Shown here in pieces: positions 53,165 through 64,000 of a DNA stretch of 64,000 bases. A program made the position numbers and the translations under genes. Source of the stretch: Chrysogorgia sp. JL179-B06 (lineage: Eukaryota > Cnidaria > Anthozoa > Scleralcyonacea > Chrysogorgiidae); NCBI GenBank assembly GCA_035772405.1, contig JAYKKM010000374.1, positions 682,001-746,000 on the forward strand, in the 5' to 3' direction. The stretch's first letter is position 1; every line of letters starts with the position of its first letter. A model generated the notes under the pieces. The model saw only the letters and a list, made by a program, of their open reading frames with translations. It ran no database searches and was not told the origin of the DNA.

Positions 53165-56100
53165 TATGGAACGCCATGTGTCCAAAAATTATTTATAACG
53201 TTTATTATATGATATAATGAATTAAAATGTCGTTATATATAAATAATTGATAAACGAACATATATTATATCATATCATGATTTGTTCGCTTTTGCTATTG
53301 TTTGATATAATGTAGATTAACTTTAGCATTATATCATATAATGAGTTTCCGCTACAGTCATGATATGATATCATGTAATTCCGACAAAATCATTATTTAA
53401 AACCATGAGTGTGTGTGTAATTCCTGATATCATATAATGTTTACGTTACACTATGATTTCAAATAACGACGTTTCAGTTCATTCATGATTTGATATAATA
53501 CAAAAGAACATTGCATTATATCATATCATGAATTCCGCCGAAAAGTCTTTATTTGATATAATGTAAAAGAACTTTGCATTATATCATATCATGAATTCCG
53601 CCGAAAAGTCTTTATTTGATATAATGCAATAGCGTAGTGCGCCATCTGTCCAAATATTCAAAACTATCCAAAAATCAATTAGTGCCGTGGCGGAGCAATA
53701 GCTTCCGGTCTTAACTTCCCGCGCCGACTAGCACGTCGACTTCAAGCTCAACCAGCTCAAATATAGGGAAAGATCCCACCATTCATCTTGAACGATGACC
53801 TAAACACGACTCGGATCTCGAACAGCACTGGTGGCGCACCATCGACTTCCTGACCCGCGTTGGCCAGGCTGGCATTGCGTTGAATCCGGATAAGTTCCAG
53901 TTCGCCGGAAAAACCATTGACTTTGCAGGATTTCGAGTATCGGACTCATCCATCGAACCCCTCCCTAAGTACCTCGACGCCATTAGAGACTTCCCGACCC
54001 CGACGTCCACCACCGATATCCGCAGCTGGTTCGGACTTGTCTGACCAAGTCGCGAACTACGCCCAGCTACGCGACACAATGGCACCGTTCAAACCTTTCC
54101 TCAGCCCCAGGCACAAATTCTCCTGGTCTGCCGAGCTGGAGAACGCTTTCAAGGCCTCGAAGGAAGCGATCATTACGGCCATCCGCCAAGGTGCGTGTAG
54201 AGATTTTCGACATGCAACGGCGTAGATGTCTTCGCCCGGATTGGTCCACCGCGGCATCGGCTATTTCGTTCTGCAGAAGCACTGCGGCTGCCCGTGCGCG
54301 TGACACTTGCTGGATCCCGTTTCTTGTCATCTGCCTACGCACCTATCGACTGTTCCGCGACTGTTCCACTTGAAGCAATGCACCTTGCCGTGGCGATTCG
54401 ACATCATGAACGCGCCTGGCAAAACTAACCACGCCGCCGATGCCACATCGCGTCATCCCTCACCCTCATGCTCCCTCAACAGCGCTGGCGTGGAAGACTA
54501 CATGGAGACTGCGCTTATGGCGGCTATAGAGCGTGATTCCCGTGAGCTTACCACACTGTCCTGGTCTGACATATAGCCCAAGAAACTGCCCGCGATGCTT
54601 CGATGAACTCCCTACTGGAACTTGTCGGACGAGACGAGACATCCAAGACAATGACAGTAGTAACGCCGCCATCGCGCCTTTCTGGGCTATCCGCGACTCT
54701 CTCTACGCTCAAAACGGCGTGATCCTCTACAAAGACCGCGTCATCATCCCGCAGTCACTTCGTCAATGCATCTTACGACACCTACACGCAGCACACCAGG
54801 GCACTTCTGTAATGGAACAACGCGCGCGTGCGATTGTCTATACTGGCCTGGAATGACGAAAGACATCCAAGACACCAGAAACAGCTGTTCCTACTGCAAC
54901 AGGAATGCCCCTTCACAAGCCGCTACGCCACCACTCCCATCACCCCCACCGTCGACCCCCTTGGAAGCCGTCTTCGCTGACTTTTTTGACAACGGCGGCC
55001 GTCACTACCTAGTTGTCGGTGATCGCCTCTCTGGATAGGTCGAAGTGTTCGGGTCCGCGTCAGGCACCAGTCTCGCAGGTGCCTCGGGCCTGGTGCGCCA
55101 CCTCCGTACCTTCTTCGCCACATTTGGCGTCCCGGAAGAGCTCTCTAGCGACGGTGGCCCAGAATTCTCGGCTGGGTGCACAAAAGACTTCCTCTCGCTC
55201 TGGGGCGTCCGGCATCGCGTGTCGTCGGCCCACTTCCCTCAGTCAAATGGTAGAGCTGAGGTCGCCGTAAAAAAGGCGAATTAAATCGGCTCCTGATGTC
55301 AAACACTGGACCCACAGGAACTCTAAACCATGACTACTTCCTGCGTGCAATGCTCCAGCTGCGCAACACACCTGATCAGGACTGTGACGTATCCCCAGCA
55401 CAGATCGTGTTCGGCCGCCCATTGCGAGATGCCCTCTGTTTCGTCAACCGCCTTGAGAAGTTCTCTAACCCAAACATCCGCCCGCTGTTGCGCGAAGCTT
55501 GGAAGGCTAAAGAAGATGCCCTCCGCTCCCACATACACGCCCCTCCGACCGCTAGCCATCGGCGACAATGTCTTCGTCCAAAACCAGAATGGTCGACGAG
55601 TCAAGCCCGACGAAGTGGGACAGATCTGGAATGGCGATGGAATCCCCTGGCCATGACCAATACTGGGTCAAGGTGGACGGATCCGGGAGCCTTACGTTAC
55701 GGCGACGTCTGGAATCGATCCTCCAACAGGCCCAATACCGCCTCGCATGCCGATACCTGCATTGCGTAAAGCTGCTGCTACACCTGGTGCCTCGACCTCG
55801 ACGCCTCCCGCAACCTACTCCGGAGATGCCGGCTGCAACACCAGCCTCGTCCACACCTTCTGTTGCCCTAAATACCCCACCAGTAGAGTCTCCACACACA
55901 ACACCTGATGACGACATGCCCCTACCCCCGTCAACGGAACCAGAGCCTCTCCGTACACATCAGCCGCGCAGTATCTATGAGCCGGAAACTGGGCGATGGA
56001 TTGAGTTAAGTTCGTCTCACTTGGAAGCCCATGACAACACGAACTTGGGGAGATGCGCATTCTATACCACGCGTAATTCGAAACTCTCCTCCTTGTGATT

Positions 56101-57235
56101 TGATTATTAGATTGTGTGATCGCATGTGACATTCACGCGGATTATATGTTGACCTTTGAATGATTATATTATGACCATCTCGCTGTCTTAGCTTACGTTC
56201 ATATCTTTCCACTATACGAACTAGCCGTACATTCAACTCCATTGCTTGCTTAGGTGTGTGTTCCTGTCATCTATCTTACTTTTTTCCATCATACCTTATT
56301 GTACTATTGTAATTTGCTATTGTTATTATTGATGTTTCAGAAATCCTTATTGTTTATAAATATCTACACAAACAACGAGTCTTTCTTTAGTCGGAGGCCC
56401 AAGTGAAAGAGGAAATTTCGAGTGTGTTTAGGTCATCGTTCAAGATGAATGGTGGGATCTTTCCCTATATTTGAGCTGGTTGAGGTTGAAGTCGGAAGTT
56501 AAGACCGGAAGCTATTGCTCCGCCACGGCACTAATTGATTTTTGGACAGTTTTGAATTTTTGGACAGATGGCGCACTACGCTATTGCATTATATCAAATA
56601 AAGACTTTTCGGCGGAATTCATGATATGATATAATGCAAAGTTCTTTTACATTATATCAAATAAAGACTTTTCGGCGGAATTCATGATATGATATAATGC
56701 AAAGTTCTTTTACATTATATCAAATAAAGACTTTTCGGCGGAATTCATGATATGATATAATGCAAAGTTCTTTTACATTATATCAAATAAAGACTTTTCG
56801 GCGGAATTCATGATATGATATAATGCAATGTTCTTTTACATTATATCAAATAAAGACTTTTCGGCGGAATTCATGATATGATATAATGCAATGTTCTTTT
56901 GTATTATATCAAATCATGAATGAACTGAAACGTCGTTATTTGAAATCATAGTGTAACGTAAACATTATATGATATCAGGAATTACACACACACTCATGGT
57001 TTTAAATAATGATTTTGTCGGAATTACATGATATCATATCATGACTGTAGCGGAAACTCATTATATGATATAATGCTAAAGTTAATCTACATTATATCAA
57101 ACAATAGCAAAAGCGAACAAGTCATGATATGATATAATATATGTTCGTTTATCAATTATTTATATATAACGACATTTTAATTCATTATATCATATAATAA
57201 ACGTTAAATAATTTTTGGACACATGGCGTTCCATA
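53165..57235. mobile_element. 4.07-kb long-TIR element with 6-bp target duplication and gypsy pol cargo
   Basis: Outer ends TATGGAACGCCATGTGTCC (53165) and its inverse ending at 57235; TAATCG is duplicated at 53159-53164 and 57236-57241. The inverted arms run 53165 to about 53812 and 56418 to 57235. They contain many 'tgatatgatataatg' palindromes and a 63-bp subrepeat: two copies left, five right (starts 56611, 56674, 56737, 56800, 56863). Between the arms is only gypsy pol sequence, on the plus strand. A 6-bp duplication and long TIRs recall Polintons, but the ends are not typical and no Polinton gene is inside. A foldback element that captured retroelement DNA is the simplest reading. Confidence 0.8.
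53812..56100 (+). pseudogene. Ty3/gypsy pol fragment: late RT, RNase H, integrase
   Basis: Starts just after the RT catalytic box at LEQHWWRTIDFL. It then shows PDKFQFAGKTIDFAGFRV, SWFGLV, NYAQLRDTMAPFKPFLSP, RPDWS and, after an internal loss, APGKTNHAADATSRHP. Integrase follows: HHCC finger (LHAAHQG, CSYCNRN), DFFDNGGRHYLVVGDRLSG, DGGPEF and FPQSNGRAEVAVK (D,D,E). The C-terminal tail is proline-rich (PETGRWIEL). Frame breaks near 54041, 54195, 54250 and 54841 and a TAG at 55036 make it dead. Base composition is far more GC-rich than the arms or host sequence. 56100-56418 may be non-coding 3' retroelement sequence. Confidence 0.85.
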
Positions 57236-57241
57236 TAATCG

Positions 57242-57470
57242 GTGTAACGTTACACCGGTTAGGTGTTCCCACAACACCGCGAGATTTACAGTGCAGCAAT
57301 TTGTTGGCCTTAGCTACAATAGAAGAGATATGGGAGTCGCAGGATAGGTTACTGGTTACTGTGATTCCAAGATCGATTTCTTTTTGGACACGTGACAGTT
57401 CAACAGCGCCTAGATGGTAATCAAACAGGAAAGGCGATTTCCTGCGGGAAACTGTCAGAACAAGCATGTT
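57242..57470 (-). pseudogene. Non-LTR reverse transcriptase fragment flanking the TIR element
   Basis: Minus strand: RRKSPFLFDYHLGAVELSRV, KEIDLGITVTSNLSCDSHI and AKANKLL, the usual segment after the RT catalytic domain. The rest is missing. 57471-57737 is the upstream region of FReD C, with the conserved 5' UTR-like block from 57600. Confidence 0.65.
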
Positions 57471-57737
57471 AATATCATACGTATTTATTCCTTTTAACTC
57501 TCTTAGTCTCCAGTACAGCGTATAACAACAACAACGTGCATCCGCTAGTTGGTGTCCGCCGTCCAGTTACATTACGTCATAGATAATAGATCACATGACA
57601 CCATTTGTTTATCCAAGGCATAATAAGACGTATTGTCGACGCTGGAAAGCACTAGAACACGAACGAATAACAAAGACAGCTGAATCTTTCTAGTTAAAGC
57701 AACTAGCAACAGAACTAACTGGCGACTACAACTAAAG

Positions 57738-58324
57738 ATGGAGGATCCTGAACTTAATTATTGTGATGTAAAGGACACGGAAAAAGAAGTTCAACCCTTA
57801 CCACCACCACTTCCAAACAGAGATCATATTCGAGCGTCATTTATCGAGGTTAATCCTCCCAGAAGAATACCTCCTCCTAAAACGCTAACAGTTATCACCA
57901 ACAGCAGCGAACGAGGTAGTCGAAACTCCACATCAAGAAAACAAGTGGTACTGGCTATAGCAGTCGGCATTTTGGCCATTTTGTCAACGGTGTTTATGAC
58001 GTTGTATTTTGTGACCGAGTGTAAAGGCAAACCTGGTGTTACTGTGAAAAATACAGGTTAGCATAGACTTTTTAAAAGTCCTCAGCCCTTTCCTTTTTTA
58101 TGCTCGCGCTTTGTGGAAAACTCAAGAGTGCACGACTTGTAGCAAGTCTAAGGTTAGCATACATGTGATTAAAGAGCCTTGATAATAATCATGTTAGAGG
58201 TCTGAGGTTTTCAAGGTTATTAGAGAACCCACTACGTGAATTTTGGCTCATTTCGTTGCATATTTTACAAGGGCTTAAACGCTTCGCTTCGCAAATTTTC
58301 ACGGAAATTTTCAAATAAAATTTA

Positions 58325-58378
<54 letters not shown>

Positions 58379-61300
58379 TATATAATTGCCAATTTGTCGG
58401 AAATTTTCAAATAAAATTTGTTACTTGGCAACCAAACTTGTCGGACATTTTGGGAGGCTTTGCCCCACCACGTTAAAACGTGAATATCCGCCACTGTGTA
58501 TGTATTACATAACTCGCGTTTAGACCGTATATAGCTATGTATATATTTTCCGCCAAGATATGTATGCGACATCTTTACTTGTAAACAGTTTCTTCTCTCC
58601 GCCAGGTGAAGTCCATATACATGTACACCAATAATATTGATAGAACTTTATATAACCACGCTAACCCTGTCAACCGAAGCTACAGAAGTATAATATTTAA
58701 AGCTATTCAACTCGTCTTTATAAATGACCACTCCATGTTATCTTTAGATTTGGTAGAAACGAGGAGTTTGGGTTAGGCAATCTTTAAAACCAGGAACGGG
58801 GAATCGGGGAACGGAACGGACCTTTAAAAGCCGGAATCTTTAAAAGTCGGAATCTTTAAAAGCATGAATATTACTCTTTAAAAGCATGAATATTACTCTT
58901 TAAACCGGCCGGAATATTACTCTTTAAAAACCGGAATCTTTAAAAGCCTGAATCTTTAAAAGCATGAATATTACTCTTTAAAAGCCGGAATCTTTAAAAG
59001 TCGGAATCTTTAAAAGGTCAATCTTTAAAAGCCAGAATCTTTAAAAGGGGGAATCTTTAAAAGCCGGAATCTTTAAAAGGGGGAATCTTTAAAATCCGGA
59101 ATCTTTAAAAGCCGGAATCTTTAAAAGGGCCAGAATCTTTTTTCCCTGGGTAAAAAATTTGTAGACTTTGTAGCGACTCGACGCCATTGCAAATGATGGT
59201 GGTCACAACAACAAGAGTTTTTCAATGTCTTTCAGAATCGAAATTCGAAAGTTATTTTGATGTCACGCATGCTGAAGTCCAGTAGAACACTTATCCAGCA
59301 GTTGAATGTCTTATAGCGCCTCTACACGCTGCGAAAGAACTCGTACAAAATGTTTAGTCGACTCGTGACAAGACGCGTGTTTGTCAATTTCACATGCATT
59401 ATATAAGACGTGCCGCGATATAAGAAGACTTTGTGCCAAACTATACCACATATCGTAACATTTTCACAATGTCACTTTTGTCTATGTAATTTCGAAGAAT
59501 ACTGGGTTCACTAAAGTTGAAAATCTTTTATGTATAACTCTGAAGAACTCGTCAAACATGAGCTCTCCGCTCTCGACTGCCAGCTGCTGGCGGTCCATTT
59601 GGAACATGACACCGACCGCGATGTCAACATTGTCGATGTCAAGTCGCTCACAAGGCACGATTTTCTGGGAGTTTGTCCTCGCTGGATGTTCGCTTTCAAG
59701 CAGTAGCTGATTGATGTTTTTGATCTATAACTATTGATAATCTTTTCCCAAATGTAGACAATTGAATAGACAGCGATTTTATAGGTAAATTTTTAAAACG
59801 AATTTTTGTCATGCTGCAATTCTTCGGTGTCATGTTTCAAATGGGCTGGCAGTCGAGAGCTCATGTTTGACGAGTTCTTCAGAGTTATATATAAAAGATT
59901 TTCCACTTTAGTGAACCCAGTATGCCTCGAAATTACATAGACAAAAGTGACATTGTGAAAAATGTTACGATATGCAGTATAGTTTGGCACAAAGTCTTCT
60001 TATATCGCGGCACGTCTTATAATGCGGTTGTGAAATTGACAAACACGTGTCTTGTCACGAGTCGACTAACCATTTTGTACGAGTTCTTTTGCAGCGTGTA
60101 GTGTTCTACTCGACATCTGCATGCGTGACATCAAAATAACTTTCGAATTTCCGTTCTGAAAGGCCTTGAAATCTCTTTTTGTTGTGACCACCATCATTTG
60201 CAATGGCGTCGAGTCACCTACAAAGTCTACAATAGACTAACATTTGCCGAGTTACACAGGGAAAAAAGATTCCCCCTTTTAAAGATTCCCTTTTAAAGAT
60301 TCCGGCTTTTAGAGATTCCGGCTTTTAAAGATTCACCCTTTTAAAGATTCACCCTTTTAAAGTTTCGTTCCCCGTTCCGTTCCCCGATTCCCCGTTCCTG
60401 GTTTTAAAGATTGCCCCTTCCCCCTTTTAAAGTTGCGTTTCTCGTTCCGTTCCCCAATTCCCCGTTCCTGGTTGTAAAGATAGCCGTTTGGGTTAACAGA
60501 CTGAATTGATCTTGTTTTGGTTCAGATATCGCACTACCAATAACGATTTCAAGATTATCGGCTGAGCAGCTGTTAGTGTTCTCTGCCATATTGCAATATA
60601 CAAACATATAACATAAAATCACCATTAATAGAAACTGTAATGCCAAGACGCATACAAGTCAAAAAATGCCGAAAATTACTTTTATATCAGTACTGAAGAA
60701 AACGTTGCTCGTTTATTTGGTCTGTACGTGAAATGTATTCCCCCCCCCCGGCCGTTTCTTTTTCCACAGCCGAAAACCTTGCATGCGAAATGCTCAGGCA
60801 ATTAATTCCCAAAAATTCAAAAGAGTTAACTAAATTATTAAAGTTTAATCAGGAAATTCTTCAACTTGTTTCTTTAGTACCGAAGAGTTGTTCTGATATC
60901 TACAAAAAAGGAGGAAAGACAGATGATATCTACAGAATTCAACCTGATGGTCTTGGACCCTTTTATGTTAGGTGTGATATGACGACAAGTGGAGGAGGTT
61001 GGACTGTCTTTCTAAGACAAGACAGACAAGTGGATGGAATTGTTAACTTTTCTCTTGGATGGAACGATTATAAGAAAGGCTGCGGAGACTTAAATGGCGA
61101 GTTCTGGCTTGGGCTAGATAAGATCCATCGATTGTCAGATAGTGGTCAAAATTATTTGAGAGTTGATCTTGAGGATTTTGAAAACATCACAGGTTATGCT
61201 AATTACTCAACATTTGCATTGGCAAATGAAACAGAAAAATACAAGTTAACTGTTCGAGGTTATTCAGGTTAGTTACTCTTATTTCAACTTAACTTGATAA

Positions 61301-63055
61301 GGGACCCAGTCACCCACTATTAGCATGACTTCATTTTAACGAAATCAAATAGTAAAGTTATTTCATCAAAACTGGAGTTCAAGCAGAAATACTGTAGCCA
61401 TCTTTGGATAAACTAACGAGCTTGTCTCAATTTTAGTCCGCAAGCATGTGGTTCTACCTGCGTTATAAAATATTAAGAACTAGTTACATTTTTACTAGAC
61501 TATAAAGGGCTTCTGGCTTGGAATCGAATCCGCGATCTCTATATAGGTTTCTAGACCAGCGGTCCAACACATTAATTGACCTATGGAAGCCTTTGGCGTA
61601 AGTTTTTTAACGTCGGTAAATGTAATGAGAAATATTGAGACAACATTTGAGATTTACATTCGATAATATATACATGATGTGGTTAATGTTAGACTAATTT
61701 CTAAGTACATAAACCGTTTTTACGAAGGGTATGCACGTTCTCGTAATATAATTACTAGTTATTGACCGAGCTTGAGGTCTGAAATATCGAATTGATGTTT
61801 TATAGTGCGGACCGAGCGAGCCGAAGTCCGTGCAGAAAACGGATTAACGGAGGTCCGATATTTCACTAGTACAGACCAAGCAAGCGAGGTCAATAAGTAG
61901 TTTATGACCAAAAATCTTGAGAACGTTCATAATAAACTGGTGACAAATAATGTATAAAAACATGTATTTTATTATTTTGAAATATGCATTAACATGCAAC
62001 TTTTAAAAACAACAACCCCATTTATCTGGCTTTTTAAACCTATATTTGGCTTCTTATAAGAAATTTGACTGAATTCCCTTTTTGAATTGGTTGAACAATA
62101 AAAATAACTAATTGTTTTCGCTGTGACTAAACTTTGTTTTCGCTCTTAGCTAGCGGTCCGGAACGGCAAGTTCCAGACCATTCAGGAACCAATGAAATTG
62201 CAGGATTTCACGTCCCGGACCGCTCATGAAAATAGTCATATAATAATAGACACGTATGTTATGTATTTAGACTCTGTAATTAGAAATCTGTTTTCAGAAT
62301 TAAAATCGAGTAAATATTGGCCGAGATTACCTTCAAAATCTACGTACGACGAAACGGCTTCAGTTTGTGATTTGTTAACTTATATGCAGATTACAGACCA
62401 CACACAGGGTGTGCGCGGTCTGGGGCCTGGGGACAATGGATGAGGGCGAGGGGTTATTTCGGTACACGTATATCTAGTAGATTACAAGACGTGCAGAAAT
62501 AGTACTTAAAGTACGAATGCATCTATGTTAACTAATTTGGCGATATGAATTATTTTAGCCAAGAAAATCGAAAATCATTTTTATGTATATTAGGAGACTC
62601 CTTTTTCTTCATGAATTATTAATATATTCTTTAAGTTAAATTTTAAATTAAATTAAATTATTTTTAAGTTAAATATTTTTATTTTGTTTTAATTGATTTG
62701 TATATTTTTGAATTATCTATTTTATCTTAATGAGAAAAATTTGATATTTTATTGAACCCTTTTAGTCCTAATTTGATATTTTATTGCAGGAAATGCTGGT
62801 GACTTACTTTCTGTTCACAATGGGAGGAAGTTTAGCACTAAAGACGAGGATAATGACGTGGATACTAGTGGAGACCTTGCTGTGAGTTTCAAAGGTGCCT
62901 GGTTGTACAAAAGCTGTCATTTCTCCAACTTGAATGCTCAATACTTACGTGGTAATCACAGCTCTCATGCTGATGGAGTAAACTGGCGTTACCGGAAAGG
63001 ACCCTATTATTCTTCAAAGAAGACTGAGATGAAAATCCGTCCTCGTTCATTTTAG
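57738..63055 (+). CDS. FReD gene C: type II membrane fibrinogen-related receptor
   Basis: Exons 57738-58056, 60770-61267 and 62790-63055, all phase 1, 360 aa. Tail: LNYCDV (residues 6-11, ITIM-like) and LPPPLPNR, then a basic stretch and one transmembrane helix (VVLAIAVGILAILSTVFMTL). The stalk is shorter than in B because exon 1 lacks about 30 codons with its cysteines and sequons. The FReD has [33 protein letters not shown] and SCHFSNLN. It departs from A and B: the NCA cysteine is lost (GDLAV), a new Cys appears in KKGCGDLNG, GAWWY is GAWLY, and three residues are inserted in FLRQDRQVDG. Either the disulfide plan has changed or the copy is degenerating. Intron 1 carries a 1.7-kb foldback element. 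Confidence 0.78.
58322..58385. repeat. (AT)n tract inside a small inserted repeat
   Basis: The tract is flanked by 'attttcaaataaaattt' on both sides (58302 and 58404), absent at the matching point of FReD B intron 1. Confidence 0.85.
58639..58700 (-). repeat. CR1-like LINE 3' end scrap
   Basis: 'ccctgtcaaccgaagct' matches the 3' end of the LINE at 8585-8660. The FReD B intron lacks it, so it is a short insertion. Confidence 0.6.
58776..60485. mobile_element. 1.7-kb foldback element, 10-bp target duplication, empty site in FReD B
   Basis: Ends GGCAATCTTTAAAACC and GGTTGTAAAGATAGCC. GTTTGGGTTA is duplicated at 58766-58775 and 60486-60495. FReD B has the uninterrupted site ('gaggagtttgggctaacag', about 30188). 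The arms (about 800 bp) start with a run of 'ggaatctttaaaagcc' 16-mers, then unique sequence repeated inverted ('gacgagttcttcagagtta' and its complement near 59540 and 59870). A 9-11 bp duplication suggests a Mutator-like origin. No transposase inside. Confidence 0.9.
61268..62789. other. FReD C intron 2: SINE head, repeat R, nested insertion
   Basis: Parallels FReD A intron 2. 61508-61591 is the tRNA-like head (minus). Repeat R starts about 61690, is broken by an insertion at 61753-62237 flanked by ATATAAT on both sides, and resumes to about 62440. The insertion contains inverted 'ctagttattgacc' and 'ggtcaataagtag'. FReD A shows the empty site near 18345. Confidence 0.7.
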
Positions 63056-63159
63056 TTGGGATATTTTTTTTGACATCAGAATGTCGTTATTAGAGAAAAG
63101 ATAGAAAACAAGGATCCTACATTTGTCCTTATCATTATCAATATTGTGAACATAAAGTT

Positions 63160-63650
63160 AAAGAAACTTTTCATTTCTTTTTGTTATTAATCTATAGTCT
63201 CTAAACTTGATAATTTGTTTTAGTTGGAACTGGTATTTTAGTTTATATCCCAATGTCGTTATTATAAACTTTTCATTTCTCTTTGTTATTAATCTAGTGT
63301 CTAAACTTAATAATTTGTTTTAGTTAGAACTGGTATTTTAGTTTACATCCAAATGTCGTTATTATAAACTTTCCATTTCTTTTTGTTATTAATCTAGTGT
63401 ATAAACTTGATAATTTGTTTTAGTTGCAACTGGTATTTTAGTTTACATCCAAATGTCGTTATTATAAACTTTTCATTTCTTTTTGTTATTAATCTAGTGT
63501 GTAAACTTAATAATTTGTTTTAGTTAGAACTGGTATTTTAGTTTACATCCAAATGTCGTTATTATATTCTTTTCATTTCTTTTTGTTATTAATCTAGTGT
63601 CTAAACTTGATAATTTGTTTTAGTTGGAACTGGTATTTTAGTTTACATCC
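63160..63650 (+). repeat. FReD C 3' satellite, about five monomers
   Basis: Same 100-bp unit as 34160-39600, directly after the FReD C 3' UTR. The last monomer breaks at 'tttacatccaaat' into an RT fragment. Confidence 0.92.
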
Positions 63651-64000
63651 AAATCACCTACAACTTAATGTCAAGAAGTGTAAGGAACTCATGAGAATTG
63701 ACTTTTCTAAGTCTACCAAGGAACTATCATCATTAAACAGTAACAGTGATGATAGAAACTTTACCAAACGTCAAGTTGTTAGGCCTTACAATTACCACAA
63801 ATTTAAAAATTATCACATTGCCGAGATAGTTAAACCAGCTGCAAGTAGATTAAATTATCTAGTTAGTTCAACTAAAAAGAGCCAATGTTCTCCGTAAGGA
63901 TCTTGCTTTATTTTATAAATCTTGTATTAGGTCTATTGTAGATTATGATGCGCCTGTATTCCATTATTCTTATAAGTAATAGCATGGCATTGAGGTTGAT
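63647..64000 (+). pseudogene. Non-LTR reverse transcriptase fragment, runs to the window edge
   Basis: LQLNVKKCKELMRIDFSKST, then, after a frame change near 63890, 'RKDLALFYKSCIRSIVDYD' and 'PVFHYSYK', the standard region after the RT catalytic domain. It joins the satellite abruptly, suggesting a truncated insertion or recombination. Confidence 0.72.

Noticed and set aside
53165..57235. Ordinary LTR retrotransposon
   Set aside because: The flanking repeats are inverted, not direct, and no primer-binding site, gag or LTR pair is visible.

Overview
The window looks like AT-rich invertebrate nuclear DNA, most likely cnidarian. It has spliced genes with large introns, secreted and membrane fibrinogen-related (FReD) lectin-like genes, a fibrinogen-like secreted gene resembling coral skeletal-matrix protein 5, tRNA-derived SINEs, Penelope-like, CR1/L2-like and gypsy-like retroelements, many foldback MITEs and very long (AT)n tracts. 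Species cannot be fixed from sequence alone.

Layout. 1-1587: Polinton/adintovirus-type DNA polymerase B remnant with one frameshift. 2329-14483: an eight-exon secreted gene (384 aa by my splicing) with a 4.4 kb fourth intron full of repeats and a LINE. 15261-19170: FReD gene A, with four copies of a 19-residue coiled-coil exon and two FReD exons. 20492-30030: segmental-duplication unit 1, holding foldback elements, a CR1/L2-type LINE (23631-27316), SINE and LINE remnants and the start of FReD gene B. 29295-34067: FReD gene B (three exons, 384 aa), a predicted type II membrane protein. 34160-39600: 100-bp satellite made from FReD 3' sequence. 39880-47880: duplication unit 2, ending in an orphan copy of the FReD first exon (47088-47526). 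48540-48887: MITE with 9-bp target duplication. 49249-53012: minisatellite. 53165-57235: long terminal-inverted-repeat element with 6-bp target duplication, carrying a gypsy pol fragment. 57738-63055: FReD gene C (three exons, 360 aa), with a 1.7 kb foldback element in intron 1. 63160-64000: more satellite and a reverse-transcriptase fragment.

Biology. FReD genes B and C share one plan: a short cytosolic tail with a tyrosine motif fitting the ITIM consensus, a class II SH3-type proline motif, a basic stretch and one transmembrane helix, then a stalk and a C-terminal FReD. This is the topology of mammalian FIBCD1 with signalling-like motifs added, so a cell-surface recognition receptor family is a reasonable inference. 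Paralogs differ at pocket and cysteine positions. The locus grew by tandem duplication. Elements present in one copy but not its paralog (LINE in unit 1, foldback in gene C intron 1, MITE at 23014-23390) let insertions be ordered.

Coding models were built by eye from splice phase and family resemblance. No alignment, folding or database search was run.
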